Positions 23,581-37,900 of a stretch of 64,000 nucleotides of DNA are shown here, in pieces. The stretch's first letter is position 1, and every line of letters starts with the position of its first letter. A program made the translations under genes and the position numbers. The notes under the pieces were generated by a model. It was not told where the DNA came from. It searched no databases and saw nothing but the letters and a program-made list of their open reading frames with translations. The DNA is from Spongilla lacustris. Lineage: Eukaryota > Porifera > Demospongiae > Spongillida > Spongillidae. Location of the stretch: the NCBI GenBank assembly GCA_949361645.1, contig OX442429.1:8169694-8233693 (forward strand), written 5' to 3'.

Positions 23581-25000
23581 CTAAGTAGTGGGCGGGGCAG
23601 GCAGCTGGTCTTCTTCGTTATCCTCATAGTCCATGGCGCCTTCCTGGAGGTTAACACGAGCGTAATCGTCAGTATCAATGGACTTGCAGAAGTTGATAGC
23701 ATATCGAAGCTTTTCTTCCAACACTGGCTTGCAGGAGTAGCGTGGGACCTTGAGCAGGAAGAAGCAAGTGTAGGACTCTGGCAAGTAGTAGTCAGGAGGC
23801 TGGTACTTGTCCAACACCTGCACAAGGTACATCAAATGGACCATCACATTCCTGCGCTATCTTGCACTGTCACACTCCACTCCTACACTCACACACTCCT
23901 GCACTCTCATACCTGAAGCACAAAGTCTTTTCCGCGGAAGTCAGCTGTGGTCCTAGGTAATCGTGTTCTGCCCCACACAAATCGCAGAAACAGTGATCTC
24001 TCGTTGTGATTGAATCCTTCCATCACTTCCCAGAACCATCTTACCAATGGTGCTGTTGGCTCTATGCCCTTGTAAGTTGTCACCGATTTGAGCAAGCTGA
24101 TGGGTATTTCCTGGCTACCACACACCATGGTTTCAAATTCTGCCCCCGTGAAGAGTGACAGAAGGGGCACGGGGATGACCCTGGCTATACCCTCCCTAAT
24201 TGCCTGGGCCTGCTGGTCAAACTCATGCAGCCTCATGTGCAGTGCAAGACGCACGTACTCCGCCCAGTTCTCCATGGTGATGTGGCTAATGGAGGGGTGG
24301 AGCTTCACTTCCTTACCAGTGGCGCTTGGTGCAGTGAACTCAATCCCTACAAAGGCTTCAGGATTGTCTCTGATGTAGAGAAGACCTTGGATGTAGTCTG
24401 TGTCGATTTCGGACACGTCACCTATGGTGAGCGGCATTCCCACTAGAAGTTTCCACATGGGGGGAGCTAGGTTGAGAGTAATTGGAGACCCGCTGCGCAC
24501 AGCTATGCCAATCATAGCTCCCAGGAAGCGATACATGTTGTGGTGCACATGAGATGTGCAAGAAGGGTTAATGATAAAACAGTCACGGTTAACCCCAGAG
24601 TCCTCTCTTCCATTGGGTGTCTGTATCAAGATGGGGACTGATCCATTCTGCAGCTCATCACACATCTCAGCGATGGAATCAGAATATCCCCCTCCGCAGT
24701 CATCCACACTCTCTCCCACAAATTTTACTTTCCACACTCTGTGAGCCAGGAGCAGGTCATCAGATGTGAGAATACTCCATTTGGAGCACATCTGTCCAAA
24801 CACGGATTTCAAGCCATCGGGGCCAGCATACCCTCCACGTGACCTCGACCTTTTGACTTGTATTCTGTTCAGTTCCACAACAGGTCCATGGGGTTTCCCC
24901 TGAGTCATCGTAGCCTTAATGATTCGTCTAAAGGCTTGTTCCTACAGGGAAAAAGGGAAGTCACATGGTACCCCTCCTCCCCCACCTAGTCACATGGTAC
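23581..25000 (-). other. HERC2: HERC2 HECT catalytic domain
   Basis: The large exon at about 24930-23912 runs from [16 protein letters not shown] through [20 protein letters not shown] to [19 protein letters not shown]. The final exon gives [20 protein letters not shown]. The Cys of ESYTC is the expected catalytic thioester cysteine, and IDTDDYARV closes the domain. All HECT landmarks are intact. Confidence 0.95.
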
Positions 25001-28000
25001 CCCTCCTCCCCCACCTAGTCACATGGTACCCCTGCCCTGTTACCTTAGCAGAAGACATCAAAATTGATCTGAGATGATCAAATCCTTCGATAGTTGCTCC
25101 TTGGAGGTTAGCTTCTAAATTAGACTGGACGCCAAACAAAGTCAGTAATTTGCAGAACAGTCCAGAGAAATGATGTAGCAGAATAAGACGATTCCTCAGA
25201 ACATTCATTGGGATGTTTCTCAGATGATCAAATTCCATTGGCACTCTTCCTGGCAGTGTGCAGACCACCTTCCTCCTCATAGCTGACCACACCACTGTGT
25301 GTGCAGAACCACAAGCCACATGGTCAACTTGTACATCACCAGGTACATGAATGGCCTGGGGAAGAGCAACATGCATACATGAGCATTAAGCCATGACCTC
25401 ATCACACCACCCCACCCCACCCCACACCACTTACATGAGGACACATGACTGCAGTGGTGCTGTCGTTCCCCACTTGACCTTCATCATTGTCTCCCCATGC
25501 AAATACCCTTCCCCCCTCAGTACAGACCACGCAATGGAGGGAGCCACAGTCCACATCCACCACCACTTCAGAGGCCAGAGGACCCATCACACGTTTGGGG
25601 GTGCGCTGGTGTGAATCATCATTGTGACCCAATCTATAGTAGTCTCCCTTGCCCCTGCAAGAAGAAGGCATGCAATAGCCCCTCACATGTTACCATGGCA
25701 ACACATGACCCTTACCATGTATACACTTGACCATCTGCCGTGAGTGCAACAGAGAACTGGGATCCACACAAGAGTTTTATCACTCCCTTCCCCGTCAGGG
25801 ATTCAATCTTCTTGGGCACTTTGCAACCTTCATTCCCTCCTCTTCCTAGCTTCCCATAGTCCCCATCACCCCACGAGTACACATTACCAGCTGCCGTAGC
25901 ACATAGGGTGTGGGCGTCGCCACTCCCACAAGCCATACAAGTAACTTGTTCTCCCACGAGTGCTATCACCTGAGGTGATCATCAATTAGAGCAAGGCCTG
26001 CACACCTCACATGCACACCTGCACTCCTCACACCTGCACACCTCCCACAAACACCCCCAAATACCTGCTTTGGTTTGAACTGTGTTTCATGATCGTTATG
26101 CCCCAGTCTTCCATACCGTCCCTTCCCCCATGTGTACATACTTCCATCGTCAAGGATACAGGCACTGTGGGAGGAGCCACAGGCAACATCCACTACAATC
26201 TTTCCCTTCAGAGCCTCTACAAGGTGAGGTGTGTCCATGTTCCTGGAGAAGAAATGGAAGGGGGCTCCTTTTCATACCAGACCCTCACCACACCCCCAAT
26301 AACTTACGCTGTGGTCCCCAGACCCAGCTTTCCATCATCCCCCTCCCCCCAGGCATACAGCTCCCCAGAGGTGGACACAGCTAGGCAGTGCTTTCCCCCA
26401 GGGTTGACTGCCACCTTCTTAATGGCCACACCTCTGGCTGACAAGGAAGCAATGAGTGTGGGCGTTGTCACGTTATCCATCCCACCAACCCCTAGACGTC
26501 CATAGACACCATATCCACAAGCATACACCTAGGGGGAGGAGGAGGGAGGGGAGGGGAAGAGGGGGGAGGGAGGAGGAGGAGGAGGTCACATGATACCATT
26601 CCATTTGCTGGTCAGACCAAACTAACCTTTCCATCTGCAGTAATAGCAAAGAGGGTCTGCTCTCCCCCAACAATGGACACTGGGTTTAGCTCTGCAAAGC
26701 TCTCACACAACCTTGGCAGCTTGATCTTGTTACCTTCCATCCCTCCCAACTGGCCTCTATGGTTGTGGCCCCACCCATACACAGTAAATGTGTTCCCCAG
26801 TGGTATGGACCAGTCCTTTGGGTACCTAAGTAGGTAGGTAGGATCAAATAGTCATGTGACATGCAGGATGTGGGGCCCTGATAGTCATGTGACATGCAGG
26901 ATGTGGGGCCCTGATAGTCATGTGACATGCAGGATGTGGGGCCCTGATAGTCATGTGACATGCAGGATGTGGGGCCCTGATAGTCATGTGACATGCCCAT
27001 ACAATGTACCTCTGTGTCCACAGCAACAACTGCTCGTCATGTGCATGTGTGAACAAGGTGTGGTCTTCGTGTTGTGTGCTGGAAGCTTCATCCTGAGCCT
27101 TCAGTGCATTGATGTGTTCTTGAACATCTTGTAGACACCTTTGATCACAAGATACCAACCACACTTGATCACATGATACCACACCATCACATAAGAAAAT
27201 TCATGCACATGGTGTGTGTGTGTCACTTGGGAGGCATAGGTGTGTGTGGTGTGCTCACTTGGGAGGAGGTGTGTGTGGTGTGCTCACTTGGGAGGAGGTG
27301 TGTGTGGTGTGCTCACTTGGGAGGAGGTGTGTGTGGTGTGCTCACTTGGGAGGAGGTGTGTGTGGTGTGCTCACTTGGGAGGAGGTGTGTGTGGTGTGCT
27401 CACTTGGGAGGAGGTGTGTGTGGTGTGCTCACTTGGGAGGAGGTGTGTGTGGTGTGCTCACTTGGGAGGAGGTGTGTGTGGTGTGCTCACTTGGGAGGAG
27501 GTGTGTGTGTGGTGTGCTCACTTGGGAGGAGGTGTGTGTGGTGTGCTCACTTGGGAGGAGGTGTGTGTGGTGTGCTCACTTGGGAGGAGGTGTGTGTGTG
27601 GTGTGCTCACTTGGGAGGAGGTGTGTGTGTGGTGTGCTCACTTGGGAGGAGGTGTGTGTGGTGTGCTCACTTGGGAGGAGGTGTGTGTGGTGTGCTCACT
27701 TGGGAGGAGGTGTGGGTGTGGTGTGCTCACTTGGGAGGAGGTGTGTGTGGTGTGCTCACTTGGGAGGAGGTGTGGGTGTGGTGTGCTCACTTGGGAGGAG
27801 GTGTGTGTGGTGTGCTCACTTGGGAGGAGGTGTGTGTGTGGTGTGCTCACTTGGGAGGAGGTGTGTGTGGTGTGCTCGAGGTGTGTGTGTGGTGTGCTCA
27901 CTTGGGAGGAGGTGTGTGGTGTGCTCACTTGGGAGGAGGTGTGTGTGGTGTGCTCACTTGGGAGGAGGTGTGTGTGTGGTGTGCTCACTTGGGAGGAGGT

Positions 28001-31000
28001 GTGTGTGGTGTGCTCACTTGGGAGGAGGTGTGTGTGTGGTGTGCTCACTTGGGAGGAGGTGTGTGTGTGGTGTGCTCACTTGGGAGGAGGTGGGTGTGGT
28101 GTGCTCACTTAGGAGGAGGTGTGTGTGTGGTGTGCTCACTTGGGAGGAGGTGTGTGTGTGGTGTGCTCACTTGGGAGGAGGTGTGTGTGGTGTGCTCACT
28201 TGGGAGGAGGTGTGTGTGGTGTGCTCACTTGGGAGGAGGTGGGTGTGGTGTGCTCACTTGGGGGGGATAGCTGTGCGGCTTTGCAGAGATCTTGCCATTC
28301 GAGCTGCCAAGCAATACTGGGTAAACCACGCCCACTTTGTTGGTTCTGCACAAGCTGGTAGTGTGTCTAACTCCATATCACATGCTAGAGCAACAAGGGA
28401 CTGTCCAAGGGAACAGAAGATATACATACATATCCAACAGTACACATGTATCCAACAGCACACATGTATCCAACAGCACACACATGTATCCAACAGCACA
28501 CACATGTATCCAACAGCACACACATGTATCCAACAGTGCACACACCTGGAAGAATGGACTGTGCAGCAGTTGTGTGCCTCCAGTCACCGCCATTAGCTCA
28601 TAGTTGTACTGCTTGTGGACAGCATCAGGCAGGCCCTTCATCAGACTGTACAGGGGGCTGAGGGTCCCGGCAGAGGCCTGGGGACGGGGCAAGATGGGGA
28701 TAGGCAAACAGTCAACCAGAACACACACCTGTTTCAAGGAAGAGTAGGTGGTTCCCATGGCCACCAACACCTGGCCACTCTTCTGCTGGCAGCTGAACAG
28801 CTTCCTGAGGTGTTGTAAGGCCCACCTCCTCTGGAAGGCGTCCAGAGCGCTAAGCTGGGCACAGGCTGCCAAGGCTGCCCCTAGCCGGCTGGTGGTGTCC
28901 TGATTAGGGGTACCCCCAAACTGGAAGTCCAGGAGGCATGCCACGAGATCAATAGATGGGCGAGACTGAAGGGCCCGATCAGAGAGAAGGTAACCACCCT
29001 GTCCCTTCTTGGGATAAACAGGTGTGATGGTGAACCTGAAGCCCCACCCATTGACAGAACTGTCACTTTTGAAGCTCCAGGTGACCTCATCTCCGATCAC
29101 CCTGACTTCATGGGCCCAGTCAGCCGCCTCCCTTCCTGAGCGAACAGCAGCCACGCCCCCTCCTGCATCTTTGAAGGTCAGCACATCATGGCGTTTTTCG
29201 GTCTGGCAGCGAGGGTCAAAGGTGATGACGAGGACATCAGCTCCAGACATGTGGACTGTATCTGTCAGAGAGGTATCATCGGAGTAGGGATGGGGACTCT
29301 CCTTAACAACCGGCTGGGCACATTCGCTGATCTGAGGCTCCCGAGCCACCTCCTCCAACTCACTAATGCAGAGCTCCATCAACATAGTGGCTACCTGGAA
29401 ACATGGTGCAGGAGGGAAGGGGAGGAAGGGGGAGGGGTTAAGGAAGAGGAAGAATAATGATTCCATGGCAACAGGTGATGGTGGACATACATGATTTTAG
29501 TACTTATTAATAGTAATGATTGAGTGTTTGTGTAACACTAAAACTAAAATCATATGGAGCAGGGGTGGGGCACAGGGGGTGGGTCTTCATGGGGTGGGGC
29601 ACAGGGGGTGGGTCTTCATGGGGTGGGGCACAGGGGGTGGGTCTTCATGGGGTGGGGCACAGGGGGTGGGTCTTCATGGGGTGGGGCACAGGGGGTGGGT
29701 CTTCATGGGGTGGGGCACAGGGGGTGGGTCTTCATGGGGTGGGGCACAGGGGCTGGGTCTTCATGGGGTGGGGCACAGGGGGTGGGTCTTCATGGGGTGG
29801 GTCTTCATGGGGTGGGGCACAGGGGGTGGGTCTTCATGGGGTGGGGCACAGGGGGCTGGGTCTTCATGGGGTGGGAAACGGGGTGGGTCTTCATGGGATG
29901 GGGCACAGGGGGCTGGGTCTTCATGGGGTGGGAAACAGGGGGTGGGTCTTCATGGGATGGGGCACAGGGGGCTGGGTCTTCATGGGGTGGGAAACAGGGG
30001 GTGGGTCTTCATGGGATGGGGCACAGGGGGCTGGGTCTTCATGGGGTGGGGCACAGGGGGTGGGTCTTCATGGGGTGGGGCACAGGGGGCTGGGTCTTCA
30101 TGGGGTGGGAAACAGGGGGTGGGTCTTCATGGGATGGGGCACAGGGGGCTGGGTCTTCATGGGGTGGGGCACAGGGGGCTGGGTCTTCATGGGGTGGGAA
30201 ACAGGGGGTGGGTCTTCATGGGATGGGGTACAGGGGGCTGGGTCTTCATGGGGTGGGGCACAGGGGGCTGGGTCTTCATGGGGTGGGGCACAGGGGGCTG
30301 GGTCTTCATGGGGTGGGGCACAGGGGGCTGGGTCTTCATGGGGTGGGGCACAGGGGGCTGGGTCTTCATGGGGTGGGTCTTCATGGGATGGGGCACAGGG
30401 GGCGGGTCTTCATGGGATGGGTGTGCATCTTACTGCAGGAGTGGCCTTAGCCATTGACGCCAGAACGGCTGCTAGTGTTTCCTTCCCCCTCTCCCCCACA
30501 CGACCAGCTACAGCTAGCTTCAGCAGGTCTACCATCACACGAGTGTCTTCAGCAGTCAAATGAATGGTGAATGTGTCCAACCCATGATACAACGTGGGAA
30601 TCTGCTGACTTTGTACAGGGACATCAGCTATCTCCAGGGAGCTGCGTGCTTCCTCCTGGACCACCTGGTCGGTCTCCTGCGCTGCCTGGACCATCCCTCC
30701 CAGGGAGTTCACTATAGTGGCTCGCGCGTAAGCTATCTGGAGGGCAGTCTGGATGTACCCCAAGGCTTCTTGCTGCTTTGCTGGTGTGGGCAGGGACAGC
30801 ACTATCTTAGTAAGTGAAGGTCGTTTGGTTTCATCCAATGGATGTGTGTCTTGGGCCTTTGTGACTGTGACAGCAATCCCCAGAGGGTCATGAGGAGTCT
30901 GGAATGACACTGGTGTGAACTCAGGGGCGTTGGAGGGGGCGGAGCTGGCCAGAGCTATGCAGTGGGAGGAGCCACAGGCTATCTTGCAGATACGATCTTG

Positions 31001-33315
31001 AAGACCTGATACAAGGCGTGGCTTCTTGTTCACCACAACGGTTCCATTCCCTAGCTGTCCGTGTTCATTGTCACCCCAGGAGTACACCTGTGAGGGGGTG
31101 GGTACATGTGTGAGGTGGTACATGTGAGGGGTGGGTACATGTGAGGGGGTGGGTACATGTGTGAGGTGGTACATGTGTGGGGGTGGGTACATGTGTGGGG
31201 GTGGGTACATGTGTGAGGGGATACATGTGAGGGGTGGGTACATGTGTGATAAGTGGGTGGGGTGGGTACATACATGTATAACAGGATAAGTATACATGTG
31301 AATAGGATACATGTATTATGTAGCATACATGACGATACATGAAACAAAAGTCATTTTTTGGTGGTGGTGGTGGTGGACCAGCAACATACTTCTCCAGCTT
31401 CAGTCAGTCCAAGACAGTGCAGGGATCCCACAGCTATCTGCACCACCTTCTTCCCAACAAGACCTTCAACCAGCTGGGGCTTCCCCACATTGGTACTGTT
31501 GTCAGTACCAAGCCTGTAGTACTCTCCCTTTCCCCTGGGGGACAAAGAGACCAGTATACAGCCACTCCCCAACCACATCACATGTACAACATGTACATTA
31601 GTGTAGGTTAACGTTTACATAACAATAGTACATGTGTACATGTAGATGTACACATGCATGTGCTGATGTATTGCATCATGCATAAGAAGCCACATAAATA
31701 CAAACATAACCATATCATCCCCTGAAGCACTACCTCCCTCACACCCTCACACCCACACACTCACCAGGTATAGACTTTGCCATCTTTAGTAAGCAGTACA
31801 GAGAACTGGGCACCACACTCCAGCTGGGCTATGCCAGCTCCACTGAGGTCTTCTATCTTCTTAGGTACACTGGTGCCTCCCTCTGTCCCATCCCCAAGCT
31901 TTCCAAAGCTCCCATCACCCCAGGCCCACAAATATCCATTCTCTGTTGCTGCCAATGTGTGTGCATCACGACATCCACAAGCCACCAGTGAGACACGGTA
32001 CTTCTCCAGCTCACGCACCTAAGAGAGGAAAATTCAATGTCTGAAGTGATTGGAATACAGAGGACTACAGAGGACTACAGAGGAATACTGAGGACTACAG
32101 AGGAATACAGTGGGCTACAGAGGAATAGAGGACTACAGAGGAATACAGAGGACTACAGAGGAATACAGAGGACTACAGAGGAATACAGAGGACTACAGAG
32201 GAATACAGAGGACTACAGAGGAATACAGAGGACTACAGAGGAATACAGAGGACTACAGAGGAATACAGAGGACTACAGAGGAATACAGAGGACTACAGAG
32301 GAATACAGAGGACTACAGTAGAATACACAGGACTACAGAGGAATACAGAGGACTACAAAGGACTACAGAGAAATGCATGAGTTATAACATGACCAAATAT
32401 TACCTACATGTGTGCACATGCTACAGACTTACCACTTTAGGTTTGGTCTGAATCAACTCGTCGCCATGCCCAAGCCGACCATGGTCACCCTGACCCCAGG
32501 TATACAGCTCCCCATTGGATGTAACTGCAGCACTGTGGCCACTCCCACAAGCTATATCCCGGATATGTTTACCTTGGAGTGTCTCTATCATTTTGGGACG
32601 ATCATAGCTCCTGTGACAGAGAGAGCGAGATTCAATTCCGCCTACATGTACATTACATGTATACGTATAACTTCTCACCAGTCTATTACCTCCACAGATC
32701 CCTGAAGCACTACCTCCCTCACATGCCCCCTGAAGCACTACCGCCCTCACACGCCCCCTGAAGCACTACCTCCCTCACACCCTCACAGATCCCTGAAACT
32801 TCAGGGGATCTGTGAGGGTGAGGGAGGTAATGACTCTCACTCCCCCTCCCACTCACTGCTGGTCCCCCTCCCACTCACTGCTGGTCCCCCCTCCCACGTA
32901 CTGCTGGTCCCCTTCCCACTCACTGCTGGTCCCCCCCTCCCACTCACTGCTGGTCCCCCCCTCCCACTCACTGCTGGTCCCCCTCCCACTCACTGCTGGT
33001 TGCCATGCCCAAGTTGTCCATACTCCCCATCTCCCCAGGAGAACACCTTCCCATCGGCTGTGAGGGCCATGGCATGTCTGCCTGAGGTGTGCACAGATAC
33101 TTTACGCACCACATAGGTGCTAAGGTCAACAAGGACCCTCGGAGTACTGACGTCCAACAGCCCCCCAACACCCAGTCTTCCATTGGTCCCTTCTCCGCAA
33201 GCATACACCTGTTTAGTACAGGCAAGTGGGTGTGGCAAAGGGGGCAAGGCAGTTAAGTGGGTTTTGAAGGGTTAATGAAATGGTTGAATGAGTTGAAAAG
33301 CAGAAAGATGACGTG

Positions 33316-33350
<35 letters not shown>

Positions 33351-34858
33351 CTGCTACCTTCCCATCCTGAGACAAGATAAACAGTGTTTTAGAGCCACCA
33401 GCCATTTGGATAGGCCGCAGTTTAGAGAGAGTCTTGCTTTCACATGGAGTCTTTACCTGCATGTACACATCTAATGATAAACCTTTCCCACACACAATTG
33501 TTCACATACACAAGCACTCACACTAACACACCTTGGTGTCTGCAATCCCACTGCCAAGTTGAGAGCGATCATTGAGGCCCCACACATAGACCTTGTAGGC
33601 GGAGCCATCCACAGGTAACTCCGCCTTCTTCTGCTGCTGTCGTAACACTCCCGCCTCTCTGCCTGACTCCTCCTCCACTGTTAGGAAGGAGAAGCTTGCA
33701 GCTACCTCGTCCTCATTCATGTCAACACGACCAATTATGGTAATCCCGTGGATTTTAGTATCAATGCCTCCACTTTTACAGGCACGAATGGCTATCTCAA
33801 TGATAGGAAAGTACTGCAATAGGAGAGAGTGTAGCAGTGAAGGATGTAGCCAGCCCTTAAAGGCAGTGGTGTGTGTAGCCAGCCCTTAAAGGCAGTGGTG
33901 TGTGTAGACAACCCTTACAGGCAGTGGTGTGTGTAGCCAGCCCTTAAAGGCAGTGGTGTGTGTAGCCAGCCCTTAAAGGCAGTGGTGTGTGTAGCCAGCC
34001 CTTAACAGCCATTGTACACACCAGATAGCTGATGGCACTCCATACATACCTCTGTCTGAGCATTCAGTAGCACAAACTCCTGACAAGATGCAGGAATGGT
34101 ACACTGCTTCAACTCCTTCAGGTTCCCCACTGTGTTACCAGCCAAGATGGCCACCACAGAAGGCATGTAGCTACTGTCAGAAGGCTCCACCTGGATGGCT
34201 AGCTGCTCTATCAGGATGTCATGCTGTACCTCCAGACGGATCCAGTGCTATGGAAAGGACCCGATATGCTCAAGCCAAGCACTTTGCATGCACACACTAC
34301 CCACTTTTCCTTGAGGCCCACTGGACTGCCAATATGTAGAGTGGACTCCATCAATCAACTTGTGGGCACTGCTTTCATTACTGGACACGGAGAAATGTCG
34401 CACAATCTGGTCCCAGTCCATGAGCACTGAGCCACCCCTCATCTTCTTCTTCTTGCCAGTGGCCTTCTTGAGGGCCTTCCTCTGTGTCCCTGGTGACCCC
34501 ACGTAGATCGCAGGCATACCCTGGCTGTCAATCCTCTCAAAGGCGTGGTTATGGGCGTGGCCATGGTCAAAACAGCGTTGGCAAAAGTCAAAATCTGCGC
34601 ACACTTGGCAATGGAAACGTGGGCCTTCAATGGGCATCTTGTTACACTCATGGCATCTGAAGGGACAGTACAGTTATACACAGAATGTGTAACGTACAGG
34701 GTGTGGGTACACATCACAGGGTATCACAAGATTTTGGCACTCAGTATCATCATAATCAGGTGAGATATGATGGTCATACAAATTAACGCAAGAAATGCTA
34801 CATTGTAAATATCAGTGTAAATGTATGAGATACACTCTACCACACCAACATACACACG

Positions 34859-34901
<43 letters not shown>

Positions 34902-37900
34902 ACATATACACTCCACACACACATGGCATTTTAGGATGGCTCACTTGTGTCTTGGATGAATACCAGGCACGACCTCCATCTCAGCTATTAGGCCAGTCCA
35001 GCTGTTCTGTTCAGGAAAATCCACACAAACATCAGTCCCATTACGGCTGATCGATTTCACAATACCAACACTGTCGTGGGTCACGGACCCCCATTTGTAC
35101 CTAAAATGGTGGACACACAATGGTTACCTATACAGCCACTAGTGATCCCTTCATCTCTAGCTTCCTTCCTCCTTCCTCCTTTGCTCAACAAACCTTATTC
35201 CCATACCTCCCCCCCCTACATACCATACCTCCCCCACCTACATACCACACCTCCCCCACCTACATACCACACCTCCCCCACCTACATACCACACCTCCCC
35301 CACCTACATACCACACCTCCCCCACCTACATACCACACCTCCCCCACCTACATACCACACCTCCCCCACCTACATACCACACCTCCCCCACCTACATACC
35401 ACACTACCCTTCCCTCTCACTTGGGGGTCACAACAGCCCTCTTCACTCTGACTTTATCACCAGCTTTGAATGATGTTGTGCTTGCAGCAAGCCCTGATCC
35501 TTCTGTCAACTCGCACACTGCAAACCTCACCCAATAAGTGCCCCCCTTCTCCTGCCAGTTGGCCTGCACGTTGAGGTCATGGAGGCCATCACTGTCCACC
35601 TTAAGCACTGTCCCAAGGTCTCCTTGCTTCACCTCCTCATAGCTCTCACAACAACGCACAGTCATTCCAACAGAAATGTTGGCTTTCACATAGCGAGCAT
35701 AGTCATCAATGTTTGAAAAATCTGCTTTGGTCTTGAAGACCCTGGAAACTACATCTGGCAATGAAAGCCGACTAAGATTATTACATGTATATCTACTTGC
35801 ATATTAACTCCATCATTAATGGTCACATATCTATTAACATACTAACTGCATTATTAATGTTAACATTGTAACATTAGTGTTATTAATGTACTAACTGCGT
35901 TGCAGGTCTAATAAAATATTAACGGTGTTATTAATGAAATGCCGCAGGTATAATAACAGTGTTATTAACACCTGCATTATTAATGGCAGCCATTTGATGA
36001 CCATACCAGTGACTGGACCAGCTTCATCAATTTCGATATCACCACTGGAGTCACTGCTTGCAGAGTCACTGTCCTCATCAGCATCATCGGGCCTTGGGTC
36101 TGAAATGGCTGCAGCGACTGGAGTGGCCTGGGCCTGAGGCGTGGGCTCGGGTACAGCTGGGACATCCAGCTCAGGCACTTCAAGACCAGCGTGACTGACC
36201 AGCCAGTCCACTATCCTCTCAACGTTTGAAGTCTGTCGTGTCATCTACACACAGAAGAGAAGAGGCCAGAGTTGTAAGAGAAGGGAGAGGAGGGAGAGGA
36301 GGGAGAGGGAAGGAGAGGGAGGAGAGAGGGATGAGGAGGAAGGAGGGGAGAAAGGAGGGGAGAAAGAGGGATGGAGGGAGGAGAGGGGAGCGGAAATAAT
36401 ACATAAATATATAACTTCGCATCCATGGGATTGTGCCTTACCTGTATGGCATACTCAACATGTCTTCTTGTAAAACCCATTTCCATGACCTGACTGACAA
36501 GGGGTGTTGGAGGAGGCAGAGATGGTGCCACTGGCTTAGGTGGTGGTGCAAGTGGAGTGGGTGGAGCCACATTTTGTTTTTTGGGGGTGTGGGCTCTCTT
36601 CTGAACTGTCCCTTGCAGAGACTCTACTGCTTTGAGGGGTTTGTGGACTTCAGAGGACAGGTATTGACAGACAGACACAGCAGCTGCCTAAAGAGAGCAC
36701 ACATAAGGTTAGTACAATGGGCAAGTCCAATGCTTATTAATGCACATGTCCTATGCATAGCTCCAGCTATGCTCCAAGCTCCATGTACATACATACATAC
36801 ATACCTCCAGCTCCATACATACATACATACATACCTCCAGCTCCATACATACATACCTCCAGCTCCATACATACATACCTCCAGCTCCATACATACATAC
36901 CTACAGCTCCATACATACATACCTACAGCTCCATACATACATACCTAAAGCTCCATACATACATACCTCCAGCTCCATACATACATACCTCCAGCTCCAT
37001 ACATACATACATACATGTACATACATACCTCCAGCTCCATACATACCTCCAGCTCCATACATACATACCTCCAGCTCCATACATACATACCTCCAGCTTC
37101 ATACATACCTCCAGCTCCATACATACCTCCAGCTCCATACATACATACATACATACCTCCAGCTCCATACATACATACATACCTCCAGCTCCATACATAC
37201 ATACATACCTCCAGCTCCATACATACATACCTACAGCTCCATACATACATACCTCCAGCTCCATACATACATACCTACAGCTCCATACATACATACCTCC
37301 AGCTCCATACATACATACATACATGTACATACATACCTCCAGCTCCATACATACCTCCAGCTCCATACATACATACCTCCAGCTTCATACATACCTCCAG
37401 CTCCATACATACCTCCAGCTCCATACATACATACATACATACCTCCAGCTCCATACATACATACATACCTCCAGCTCCATACATACATACATACCTCCAG
37501 CTCCATACATACATACATACCTCCAGCTCCATACATACATACAACTGTACCTCCAGCTCCATACATACATACCTCCAGCTCTTCTTTCCCAAATATAGCT
37601 TTGATAGGTGACGGTCGTGTTGCTGCCCCAAGCAACTGCTGGAAGAGACTGTACTTCTCCTCCTGAGCATCTGAAGCCTGACCCATGTGAGCATCTGAAG
37701 CCTGGCCCATGATCTGACGCAAGTTGTCCTGTTGGCTGAAGAGTACTCGGGCAGCCTTCAACAGGCCAAGGCGTATCTGCTGACGTCTCAGAAGAGGAAT
37801 GTTGATGTCATCATCTAGATGGCGCACAACACAAGGCAATATGCGGTGTGATGTCACATCAGGCTGCGCGCTCACCACAGAGCACTTACTTGCTGCTTCA

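Larger units (their letters stand above)
30960..33610 (-). other. HERC2: HERC2 second RCC1-like domain
   Basis: Blades [73 protein letters not shown], a YRLGTDNS blade and [14 protein letters not shown], each in its own exon with minisatellite-bearing introns between. Confidence 0.93.
33700..36520 (-). other. HERC2: HERC2 UBA-like, CPH, ZZ and DOC domains
   Basis: UBA-like helix [19 protein letters not shown] (about 36510-36450) continues in [10 protein letters not shown]. The CPH domain, with [17 protein letters not shown] and GGTYWVRF, is at about 35740-35490. The ZZ zinc finger [19 protein letters not shown] is at about 34630-34560. DOC/APC10 ([14 protein letters not shown], then [10 protein letters not shown] and [10 protein letters not shown]) covers about 34400-33700. 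An acidic linker ([16 protein letters not shown]) lies near 36060. Confidence 0.9.

Noticed and set aside
27173..28596. 365- and 460-codon Cys/Trp-rich ORFs on the plus strand
   Set aside because: Translation of the donor-bearing minisatellite in the antisense of HERC2; composition is that of the repeat.
29516..30563. Gly/Trp-rich ORFs of about 300-347 codons, plus strand
   Set aside because: 29-bp minisatellite read in three frames; not a gene.
35076..35537. Pro/Thr-rich ORF on the plus strand
   Set aside because: 22-bp minisatellite plus antisense of a HERC2 exon.
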